This document shows, one piece after another, positions 1-5,638 of a stretch of 5,926 bases of DNA. This stretch comes from DAOOWV01 sp035371485. Its GTDB lineage: Bacteria; Patescibacteriota; Dojkabacteria; JAFGLO01. The number at the start of each line of letters is the position of its first letter. Position 1 is the stretch's first letter. The DNA lies in assembly GCA_035371485.1 (NCBI GenBank), contig DAOOWV010000042.1, forward strand, positions 1-5,926. The letters run 5' to 3'. Position numbers and translations under genes: made by a program. The notes beneath the pieces are model-generated. The model made no database searches. It had not been told where the DNA came from and worked only from the letters and a program-made list of their open reading frames with translations.

Positions 1-14
1 GATTAAAATAATAT

Positions 15-797
15 ATGGAACAAAACGACACTGTGAGCATTATCCTTCCTATATATAATAGGGAAGACATTATAGAAAAGGTTCTTGATGGCATCTATAA
101 TAACATATCAGAAAATGTTATCGAAGTTTTGCTTATTTTTGATGGATGTACAGACAAATCTGAAGAAAAAGCATGGAATATTATTAATAAATTTAAGATT
201 CCGGTAGGTATAGCACATACTCCAGACATAAATGAAGTATTGACTAATAACTATGGATTGAAAATGGCTTATGGAAAATATTGTTGCCTAATTCAAGATG
301 ATATGATTATAAAAGAACCTGAATTTGATAAAAGATTATTGAAGCCATTTAAGGTACTGGACAATGTTTTTGCAACTTCAGGCAGAGACGGAGTTGATGC
401 TAGGATTGATGAAAATGGGAATATCAAATATTATAACCTTATAGGTAAAGATGGAAAAGGTGAAAGGGACATTTTCGGAATTAGAGATATTGCTAATCGT
501 GGGCCATTTATGGTGGATAGACTAAAAGCAAAGGAATTAGGATTTTTTGATGAAGAATATGCTCCTATTACGCAAGATGATAGCGATATTTGTTTTAGGG
601 CGTATAAAAGAGGTTGGATTGTGGGATCTTATGTAATTGACTATGATTCTGATTTGGCATGGAGTTGGACTAGACGATTACCTGAGAAAGCATATTGGCG
701 AGAATTTTATGAACAGAGAAATTTGAAAAAACTAGTTGATAAATATTCAGATATGATATTGGCTCCAAAACATTCGGAGGATTATTATTTACCATGA
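15..797 (+). CDS. Family 2-type (GT-A fold) glycosyltransferase
   Basis: This 260-residue protein probably transfers a sugar from a nucleotide-sugar donor to a glycan acceptor in the cytosol. The N-terminus has the GT2 first strand and turn, VSIILPIYNRED (7-18), followed by the nucleotide-binding acidic site FDGCTD (42-47). The metal-binding DXD equivalent is IQDDM (93-97). The C-terminal half has NRGPFMV (161-167), typical of the acceptor-side strand, and TQDDSDICFRAYKRGW (186-201), which matches the catalytic-base (ED-type) region. There is no signal peptide or membrane segment. The start is fixed by an in-frame TAA at 9-11, leaving ATG at 15 as the first start; no clear Shine-Dalgarno site is visible in the 14 bases before it. 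It is separated from the next gene by 85 bp holding a strong promoter, so it may end an upstream transcript. Donor and acceptor cannot be deduced. The family call is confident. Confidence 0.93.
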   Translation: MEQNDTVSIILPIYNREDIIEKVLDGIYNNISENVIEVLLIFDGCTDKSEEKAWNIINKFKIPVGIAHTPDINEVLTNNYGLKMAYGKYCCLIQDDMIIKEPEFDKRLLKPFKVLDNVFATSGRDGVDARIDENGNIKYYNLIGKDGKGERDIFGIRDIANRGPFMVDRLKAKELGFFDEEYAPITQDDSDICFRAYKRGWIVGSYVIDYDSDLAWSWTRRLPEKAYWREFYEQRNLKKLVDKYSDMILAPKHSEDYYLP

Positions 798-815
798 AAT
801 TAGATAATTTATATC

Positions 816-844
816 TTGACAAATATGAAATAGTATGATATAAG
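816..844 (+). promoter_or_regulatory. Strong sigma70-type promoter with extended -10
   Basis: A perfect -35 box TTGACA (816-821) is followed by a 17-bp spacer and a -10 box TATAAG (839-844, five of six consensus bases). TG at 836-837, one base before the -10 box, makes an extended -10 element. Transcription would start near 850-852, leaving an A-rich leader of about 30 nt before the ATG at 883. It is placed to drive the 192-residue gene, the pentamer array and, by read-through, the glycosyltransferase genes downstream. The boxes are seen directly; activity is inferred. Confidence 0.8.
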
Positions 845-882
845 TATTAGGTTATAAAAAAAATAAAAAAGAAGACATATAT

Positions 883-1461
883 ATGTATCAAGTCAATGTG
901 AAAGTAAAAGGAACATCTGTTATGTTGCAACATCGTTTTCCCATTCCTTCTTATGAGGAAATGAGTTCTGGTGGGACAAAACATACTGGAGCCAAAGATT
1001 ATACTTCTGAGTGGAAAGAAAGTCTTTATACAACAGAAAAGGGAGAAATTTATCAGCCAGCAAATCACTTTGAACTCGCCATGGTGAAGGCGGCGACCAA
1101 CTTTAAAGTTACCGGAAAGCGAGGAAAGAGTTATAAAGATTTAGTTTCTGCCAATGTCGTTATTGATCCAGAAAGAATTCCTTTTGGAATTATTGCACCA
1201 GAACAATTAGATACAGATGCAGATAAACCATTATATTTGGATTTGCGACCAGTTGTTATTCAGCGTGCCAGAGTTGTTCGCATTCGCCCTGCTTTTAAAC
1301 CTGGATGGGAATTAGAGTTTACTATTAATGTTCTAGATGATGAGCTTCCTGCCAATATGCTTCAGGATATTTTGGTGCTGGCTGGTAAGACCGTGGGTGT
1401 TGGGGATTATCGTCCTAAATTTGGACGTTTTTCTGTTGTAAAGTTTGAAGTTGTGAAGTAG
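883..1461 (+). CDS. Conserved-looking protein of unrecognised family, possibly RAMP-like
   Basis: I do not recognise a named family for this 192-residue protein, and no function is assigned. It has no signal peptide or membrane segment. It looks like an alpha/beta domain: a first strand (2-9) leading to KGTSVMLQHRFP (9-20); a likely helix after a proline, QPANHFELAMVKAA (58-71); a basic patch GKRGKSYK (78-85); a basic strand QRARVVRIRP (127-136); strand WELEFTINVL (142-151); helix 155-167; and a glycine-rich loop GVGDYRPKFGRF (172-183) followed by a last strand. The loop resembles the GhGxxxxxGhG signature of RAMP-fold (Cas5/Cas6/Cas7-type) proteins, lacking one glycine. The P-x3-helix segment also recalls Cas7-like proteins. 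This is a weak analogy. Similar proteins may occur in phages; I cannot confirm that. The ATG at 883 has only a purine-rich AGAAG upstream. Three sampled 60-base rows give 35, 43 and 48% GC, above the neighbouring genes. It has its own promoter and is directly followed by a pentamer array. Confidence 0.85.
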   Translation: MYQVNVKVKGTSVMLQHRFPIPSYEEMSSGGTKHTGAKDYTSEWKESLYTTEKGEIYQPANHFELAMVKAATNFKVTGKRGKSYKDLVSANVVIDPERIPFGIIAPEQLDTDADKPLYLDLRPVVIQRARVVRIRPAFKPGWELEFTINVLDDELPANMLQDILVLAGKTVGVGDYRPKFGRFSVVKFEVVK

Positions 1462-1483
1462 GCCTTGCAATAAATTTGAGGTT

Positions 1484-1558
1484 TTGGTGGGGAACTTTAC
1501 GGTTAGGCTCAGTGCTGTTAGGCAAGGTTGTGTTCGGTATGTACAGGTAGGGTATGGC
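1484..1558 (+). repeat. Degenerate pentanucleotide array, consensus NNGGY
   Basis: Fifteen consecutive 5-base units can be laid out in one phase, with a clean core of 12 units at 1499-1558. In the core, position 3 is G in 9 of 12 units, position 4 is G in 11 of 12, and position 5 is T or C in 11 of 12. Positions 1-2 are nearly free: AC, TA, TC, GC, TA, AA, TG, TC, AT, CA, AG, AT. The upstream three units (1484-1498) are weaker. The 75 bases contain 29 G and 9 C, about 51% GC in an AT-rich region. The array begins 22 nt after the stop of the 192-residue gene and ends 14 nt before the Shine-Dalgarno site of the next gene, so it would be transcribed as G-rich RNA between the two reading frames. 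Its role is unknown. It is not a microsatellite, because neighbouring units differ, and not a CRISPR array, because repeats and spacers are absent. Confidence 0.75.
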
Positions 1559-1572
1559 ATAGAAATTTATAT

Positions 1573-1578
1573 AGGAGA
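1573..1578 (+). promoter_or_regulatory. Shine-Dalgarno site setting a GTG start at 1583
   Basis: AGGAGA lies a few bases before GTG at 1583, a near-ideal spacing. It decides the start of the GT25-type gene. The longer in-frame alternative, TTG at 1484, lies in the pentamer array and would add 33 residues with no resemblance to the family. Confidence 0.85.
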
Positions 1579-1582
1579 AGTC

Positions 1583-2206
1583 GTGAAATTAGATTGCTTA
1601 TTTGAATTATCATATGTATTAAACTTAGATAAGCGTAAAGATCGCCTTGAAAGATTGGAGAATGAAGAATGGAAAAAGATTGCTTTTTGGCCTACTCGCT
1701 TTCCCGCAATCGAAAGAAAAAATGGCGCTCAAGGATGTTATGAGAGTCATCTTGCAATGTTAAAAGAGGCAGAGAAAAAGAATAAGAATCTTTTAGTATT
1801 TGAAGATGACGTTACCTTTTTTGAAAACAAGCGAACAACAATGGAAAAATCTTTAGACGAGCTACTCGAACAAGAAGATTGGTGGATATGGTACGGGACA
1901 GCAAATATTCTCAGACCATTTTATCAGGTATCATCTTGCTTGGCAAGATTGAATCATGCTCAATCTACAGTGTTTTACGGTATAAATAAAAAACATTTGT
2001 CAGAAATTATAAAAATAGTTGAGCAAAATCCTACCTATATCGATGTTGTTTATTCTGAAGGAATTGTGAAAAATTTTCCATGTTTTATCTGTGTTCCATT
2101 GATTGCACTACAATATCCAGATTATAGTGACATTGAACATCAAAATGTGAATTATAACTATATGATTGACAGATATAATCAAAATTTTGTGAGTATGTAT
2201 AAATGA
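1583..2206 (+). CDS. Glycosyltransferase family 25-type protein (LPS-type)
   Basis: This 207-residue protein matches the GT25 pattern known from lipopolysaccharide galactosyl- or glucosyltransferases. In order it has YVLNLDKRKDRLERL (11-25, the usual 'NLdrR..R' opening), TRFPAIE (38-44), GCYESHLAMLKEA (51-63, the 'G..G C..SH' acceptor/donor region) and LLVFEDDVTFFE (70-81), whose EDD is the metal-binding motif. It is predicted cytosolic, with no signal peptide. Length is in the range of compact GT25 domains. The GTG start is supported by the strong AGGAGA site at 1573-1578. Its TGA stop overlaps the ATG of the next gene (ATGA at 2203-2206), so the two are probably translationally coupled. The sugar and acceptor cannot be told from the sequence. 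Confidence 0.9.
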   Translation: MKLDCLFELSYVLNLDKRKDRLERLENEEWKKIAFWPTRFPAIERKNGAQGCYESHLAMLKEAEKKNKNLLVFEDDVTFFENKRTTMEKSLDELLEQEDWWIWYGTANILRPFYQVSSCLARLNHAQSTVFYGINKKHLSEIIKIVEQNPTYIDVVYSEGIVKNFPCFICVPLIALQYPDYSDIEHQNVNYNYMIDRYNQNFVSMYK

Positions 2207-3090
2207 AAAATTGTACAACTGTTATATTCTCTCGCAATAGGAGTTTGCAACTTCACTTAACATTATCGACTCTGTTTAATCATTGTTCAGACATTGAAAA
2301 AGAATCAATCATCAATGTTCTATACAAAAATGACCCAGAACACGAAAAATCATATGATACACTAAAAACAGAGTTTCCGACTGTAAATTTTGTAAAAGAG
2401 ACTAATTTTAAGCAAGATTTACTAAATTTAGTCAAACCCCATGAAAGTAATATTTCATGGGGTAGTGTACCCCCATATATGGTGGTATTCATTACAGATG
2501 ACACCATATTTACGGATGATTTTTCAATGAAGAAGTCTATTTCAACACTTGTTGAAAACAAAGATGCTATTGGGCTTAGTTTGCGACTAGGACTAAATAC
2601 ATTCAGGTGCTTTCCATATAATTGTGATCAAAAAATTCCTAAAGTTAAAAACATTTCAGACAATATTTTAAAATATAATTGGCAAACAGCAGAGTATGAT
2701 TTTGGATATCCCTTAGAATTATCAAGCAGTATTTATCCTTTAAACAATATTATTGAGATTCTAGAAAATTGCCAATATAATTCGCCTAACAGCTTGGAAT
2801 CTAGAATGTCTGAATGCGTTTTAGGGGACAAATCTAATCTTCTGATGTTTGAAAAATCAGTGGCTTTCAGCGCCCCATTAAACAAAGTTCAGTCTACGCA
2901 TCCTAATAGAAGTGCTAATTTTAGTCCCGATACATTTAGGGTCATGTATGAAAAGGGAATTAGGATTAATCCGAAGCAGTTTAATGGATATGCCAGCAAT
3001 GGGGCACATGATATTCCAGAAAAAATTGAGGTAATTGACAAAAATGAGCGATCTAGTANNNNNNNNNNGCATCTTAACTCCAACATTTAA
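2203..3090 (+). CDS. GT-A-type glycosyltransferase, 3' end crossing assembly gap
   Basis: The protein begins TTVIFSRNRSLQLHLTLSTL (5-24), the variant GT-A opening in which FS-x-(N/D)-R replaces the usual PTYNR. It has a DXD-like VVFITDDTIF (94-103). Near the C-terminus, LNKVQSTHPNRS resembles a conserved region I associate with this glycosyltransferase type, followed by GIRINPKQFNGYA. About 285 residues are read directly, up to base 3058. The frame then enters 10 Ns and, if the gap length is true, stops at TAA 3088-3090 (295 residues). The domain therefore looks essentially complete, but the last residues and exact stop are unknown. It starts on the ATGA overlap with the GT25-type gene and overlaps the start of the next gene by at least 15 bases. 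The interior contains unusual nested inverted repeats (2436-2482). Specificity is unknown. Confidence 0.8.
   Translation: MKNCTTVIFSRNRSLQLHLTLSTLFNHCSDIEKESIINVLYKNDPEHEKSYDTLKTEFPTVNFVKETNFKQDLLNLVKPHESNISWGSVPPYMVVFITDDTIFTDDFSMKKSISTLVENKDAIGLSLRLGLNTFRCFPYNCDQKIPKVKNISDNILKYNWQTAEYDFGYPLELSSSIYPLNNIIEILENCQYNSPNSLESRMSECVLGDKSNLLMFEKSVAFSAPLNKVQSTHPNRSANFSPDTFRVMYEKGIRINPKQFNGYASNGAHDIPEKIEVIDKNERSSXXXXHLNSNI
2436..2482 (+). repeat. Nested, mutually exclusive inverted repeats inside a coding sequence
   Basis: Three overlapping symmetries occur in 47 bases. ACCCCATGAAA (2436-2446) pairs perfectly with TTTCATGGGGT (2453-2463) around a 6-nt loop. GGGGTA (2459-2464) also pairs with TACCCC (2468-2473) around GTG. 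CCATATATGG (2473-2482) is a perfect palindrome. The first two compete for the same GGGGT, so an RNA could adopt one or the other. They lie in codons of the second glycosyltransferase after the array, just before its TDD motif. No T-run follows, so this is not an intrinsic terminator. Function is unknown. Confidence 0.5.
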
Positions 3091-3832
3091 CCGCCCTGAT
3101 TGGCTAAAATTAACATTACAATCTCTTATTGCGCAAACATATACTAATTGGGAGTGTATTGTTGTAAATGACGCAGGAACTGATGTAAAGCAAGTAGTAG
3201 ATAGTTTTAATGATAATAGGATTAAATATTATGTAAATCCTGTTAATCTCGATCTCGCAGGAACTCGTAACGTAGCCACAGAAAAGGCGTCTGGAGACTG
3301 GTTCGTCATGCTTGATGATGATGACCAACTTTTTCCAGAAGCATTGGAATTTAGATTATGGAGAGCGCATAAATTAAATGCTGAAATAGTTTATTCGAGA
3401 GTTTTGCAATGCTACTATGAAAAAAAAGAAAATTTTTATCAATATATTGGGGAAAAACTTTATTGGGACAGTCCATACGATCCAGATCTGATTCTTCTTC
3501 AAAACATTGCCCCTTGTAACGGGATTATGTATAGCAGGAAGGCTCAAGAAGCGGGAGGACTATTTGACACAGATTTAAAAGCCGGAGAAGATTGGTCTCA
3601 CTCGATTGCTATGTCCAGGTATTATCCATTTTATGAAACCAAGATTATTGACTGTCAATGTAGCTTTAGGACAGATAATAGTCAAATGACTGGTAGTCGC
3701 AACTTCGCAATAGATCAAGCTAAAATTTATAAAAAATGGCGTTCAACTGCAAAAAATTTATCATATGTGATTGAACATCAAAATAAAATGCTTAAACAAA
3801 GAGGAATTAACCCAATAGATTATGGACTATAA
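3044..3832 (+). CDS. Canonical GT2 family glycosyltransferase, spanning assembly gap
   Basis: This is a 262-residue GT2 enzyme if the gap is truly 10 bases. Motifs in order: ILTPTFNRPDW (10-20), the common first turn; SLIAQTYTNWECIVVNDAGTD (27-47), with the nucleotide-binding NDAGTD; LAGTRNVATEKASGDWF (71-87), the typical helix before the metal site; VMLDDDDQLFPEAL (88-101), a full DXD; and LKAGEDWSHSIAM (178-190), whose GEDW holds the likely catalytic base. NGIMYSRKA (159-167) is the acceptor-side strand. It is soluble and lacks membrane segments. I chose ATG 3044 over the in-frame TTG 3035: it puts the first strand at the usual distance from the N-terminus, with GAGG at 3028-3031 as a slightly distant ribosome site. 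Residues 6-9 are unread. It overlaps the end of the preceding gene and is followed 15 bp later by the next one, fitting one operon. Confidence 0.9.
   Translation: MSDLVXXXXILTPTFNRPDWLKLTLQSLIAQTYTNWECIVVNDAGTDVKQVVDSFNDNRIKYYVNPVNLDLAGTRNVATEKASGDWFVMLDDDDQLFPEALEFRLWRAHKLNAEIVYSRVLQCYYEKKENFYQYIGEKLYWDSPYDPDLILLQNIAPCNGIMYSRKAQEAGGLFDTDLKAGEDWSHSIAMSRYYPFYETKIIDCQCSFRTDNSQMTGSRNFAIDQAKIYKKWRSTAKNLSYVIEHQNKMLKQRGINPIDYGL
3059..3068. other. Assembly gap (10 Ns)
   Basis: Ten unknown bases separate two contig pieces. Both sides read as glycosyltransferase coding sequence. The downstream gene's frame on the left (MSDLV from ATG 3044) and on the right (ILTPTFNRPDW) agree if the gap is 10, and the four missing residues fall where a GT2 protein would have its first strand. 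The gap may therefore be close to its true size, although 10 can also be a default filler length. Confidence 0.98.
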
Positions 3833-3833
3833 A

Positions 3834-3838
3834 AAGGA
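3834..3838 (+). promoter_or_regulatory. Shine-Dalgarno site supporting a TTG start at 3848
   Basis: AAGGA lies 9 nt before TTG 3848. That start gives MISIVIPLYEKS, exactly the usual beginning of a GT2 domain, so the rare TTG start is preferred over any internal ATG, which would remove the first strand. Confidence 0.75.
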
Positions 3839-3847
3839 AATTATAAA

Positions 3848-4540
3848 TTGATTAGTATTGTAATACCGTTATATGAAAAATCAGCAAGAATTATTCCATT
3901 GTTAAGTGCTACTTTGACTAGGATCAACTTACAAACTTATAGAGATTCAGAAATTATTATTTATGATACCACTGATGCAGAAGATCTTACCAAGCAAATT
4001 GAAAATATAAAAGAACTAAAAATTAGGTATATTAAAAATCCTATTCTTTGTAATATGGCTACTAATTTAAATCTCGCTTTTAAAGAAGCGACTAGAGAAA
4101 TTATCCATATTAATCATATTGATACATATTTTCTCTATAATTCATCTCTTGAGAAAGTTTTAAATAATTTCGATAAGAGAAAAGGGTGGCTTACTTCAGG
4201 CTATACACATACTCGCGATGGACTAGGATTATTTAAACCTCAAGTTCCCAAATGGAATAACGAAATTTATATTAATAACACAATTGGCACTTCTAGTTGC
4301 TTATATTTTTTGAAAGAAAATTGCCCTAGTATGGATGAAAATTTAGATATTTTTGCTGATTGTGAATACTATTACCAATTGTTTAAGCAATATGGAGAGC
4401 CTAAAATATTAGAAGATATTATTTTTGGGCAATTATTGTGGGAAAATCCAGATAAAAAAGATGATACGCAAGAAGATATTAATAAAGAAATTCAGTATAT
4501 TGTCAATAAATATTCTATCAAAAAGGAAGAAAAAAATTAA
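3848..4540 (+). CDS. Divergent GT2-like glycosyltransferase with degenerate metal motif
   Basis: The 230-residue protein opens with ISIVIPLYEKSARIIPLL (2-19), a GT-A first strand and helix. It keeps the second strand EIIIYDTTDAED (35-46), ALF-type helix NLAFKEATREIIHI (75-88) and a late NTIGTSSCLYF (144-154), typical of the acceptor-side strand. The place where GT2 enzymes carry DDD or DXD reads INHIDTYFLY (88-97), with only Asp92 acidic. Further on, FADCEYYYQLFKQYG (169-183) resembles the catalytic-base helix, with Asp171 and Glu173 as candidates. It may use a reduced metal site, be metal-independent, or be an inactive partner. It is soluble, with a charged C-terminal tail. TTG start with a good AAGGA site; the next gene begins 2 bases after its stop. 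Fold assignment is firm, activity uncertain. Confidence 0.85.
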   Translation: MISIVIPLYEKSARIIPLLSATLTRINLQTYRDSEIIIYDTTDAEDLTKQIENIKELKIRYIKNPILCNMATNLNLAFKEATREIIHINHIDTYFLYNSSLEKVLNNFDKRKGWLTSGYTHTRDGLGLFKPQVPKWNNEIYINNTIGTSSCLYFLKENCPSMDENLDIFADCEYYYQLFKQYGEPKILEDIIFGQLLWENPDKKDDTQEDINKEIQYIVNKYSIKKEEKN

Positions 4541-4542
4541 TT

Positions 4543-5637
4543 ATGCATATTGTTTATGTTTATGCTGACGAAGCCAAAAGTCCTAATTGCACACTACATA
4601 ATTGTATTTTTCCAGCAGAAGCAATTAATAAGTTAAAAGATCATCGAGCAGATTGTATTTATATTGCTGATTTTATTAAAAATGATTCTATTGTACAAGA
4701 AATTTGTATGGAGTCCGATTTAATAGTTATTGAAAGAAACTTATTTGATGATACTCTGATTATGATGATGTATTATAAAGTCAGGGGAAAAAATATTGCA
4801 GTAATTTTTGACGATGCCTATCATTTAATTTGCGAAAACAATGCGTCTTATGATTTTTGGGGCAAAGGAATTAAAAATAGGCTTTTGCCCGACGGAAAAA
4901 TTGAATCTTTTATTGCTAATCCTTCTCCCATGGAGCAATTTAAATGGGGATTAAAAATGGCAAAAGGTATTATTACACCTAGCAGAATTTTGTCTGCGGA
5001 TTGGGATGAATATGCTCCAACCTATCGAACTTATAATTATTTGAAACTTGATAGATACTTAGAAACAAAACCATTATTTGAACATCCAAAAGAAGAGATT
5101 TATATTGGATGGAGCGGCTCAATGTCACACTATGAGTCATTTACTGATAGTGGTATTGCTGGGGCATTAACTTTTATTTTGAAGAAATACCCGCAAGTAA
5201 AATTATTGCTCACTGGTGATAAGAAGGTATTTGATAGAATTAATATTTCTTCTGACAGAAAGTTATTTTCTGGATACGTACCAGAAAAAGATTGGTCAAG
5301 ATTGGTTGCATCTTATGATATCGGGCTTGCTCCACTTGCTACAGAATTTGACCGTAGACGTAGTTGGATTAAAGTTCTTGAATATATGGTTATGAAAGTT
5401 CCATGGATTGCTACAAATTTTGAAACGTATGAAGAACTAAGAGAATATGGAACATTAACTAAAAACGGATTAGAAAACTGGAAAAATACAATTTGCGATG
5501 TTATTGAAAATATTGAACAAAAAAGAGAGCTAGCAAACGGAAAAGCATATGAATTTGCTTTAACACAATCTTGGGATAACAATATTCAAAAATTATTGAA
5601 TATCTTCCAAGAAATTATTAATTCTAAATATCAGTAA
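4543..5637 (+). CDS. GT-B fold glycosyltransferase (GT4-like)
   Basis: This 364-residue protein has the two-domain GT-B layout. The N-terminal domain starts with MHIVYVYADE (1-10) and has VIFDDAYHL (87-95), matching the acidic turn common in GT4-type enzymes. ITPSRILSADW marks the linker strand before the donor domain. The C-terminal domain starts at IYIGWSGSMSHY (186-197), has the glycine-turn region SGYVPEKDWSRL (243-254) and YDIGLAPL (258-265), and ends in the donor-binding helix RRRSWIKVLEYMVMKVPWIAT (271-291), where Lys277 and Glu280 fall at the places that contact nucleotide-sugar phosphates and ribose in this clan. Only the last Glu of the EX7E motif is clear; the earlier position reads Arg272-Arg273. 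There are no membrane segments. It starts 2 bases after the previous stop, with AAGGAAG (4523-4529) somewhat far upstream, suggesting coupling. It is the only GT-B enzyme in the cluster. Length is normal. Sugar unknown. Confidence 0.9.
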   Translation: MHIVYVYADEAKSPNCTLHNCIFPAEAINKLKDHRADCIYIADFIKNDSIVQEICMESDLIVIERNLFDDTLIMMMYYKVRGKNIAVIFDDAYHLICENNASYDFWGKGIKNRLLPDGKIESFIANPSPMEQFKWGLKMAKGIITPSRILSADWDEYAPTYRTYNYLKLDRYLETKPLFEHPKEEIYIGWSGSMSHYESFTDSGIAGALTFILKKYPQVKLLLTGDKKVFDRINISSDRKLFSGYVPEKDWSRLVASYDIGLAPLATEFDRRRSWIKVLEYMVMKVPWIATNFETYEELREYGTLTKNGLENWKNTICDVIENIEQKRELANGKAYEFALTQSWDNNIQKLLNIFQEIINSKYQ

Positions 5638-5638
5638 A

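Noticed and set aside
847..1068. Minus-strand ORF opposite the 192-residue gene
   Set aside because: It lies antisense to a well-supported gene, is low-complexity and Phe/Ile-rich at its end, and has no plausible start signals.
1484..1558. CRISPR array or tandem microsatellite
   Set aside because: There is no 20-40 base repeat with spacers, and adjacent 5-mers are not identical, so neither label fits.
1333..1560. Minus-strand ORF across the end of the unknown gene and the pentamer array
   Set aside because: No ribosome site or family resemblance; its composition is explained as the complement of coding and repeat sequence.
1484..1582. N-terminal extension of the GT25-type protein from TTG 1484, which would translate the pentamer array
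   Set aside because: The GTG at 1583 has a strong AGGAGA site at good spacing and starts just before the family's usual opening strand. The extension resembles no GT25 sequence. The two other forward frames are closed by TAG codons in the array, so one open frame is not surprising.
1933..1965. Two short adjacent inverted repeats (ATCTTGC/GCAAGAT and GATTGA/TCAATC) in the GT25-type gene
   Set aside because: Arms of 6-7 bp with no T-run or gene boundary are expected by chance in a sequence of this length.
2280..2561. Minus-strand ORF inside the second glycosyltransferase after the array
   Set aside because: Fully antisense to a gene with clear GT-A motifs; no independent support.
5313..5582. 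Minus-strand ORF inside the GT-B gene
   Set aside because: Fully antisense to a convincing donor-binding domain; no start signals.
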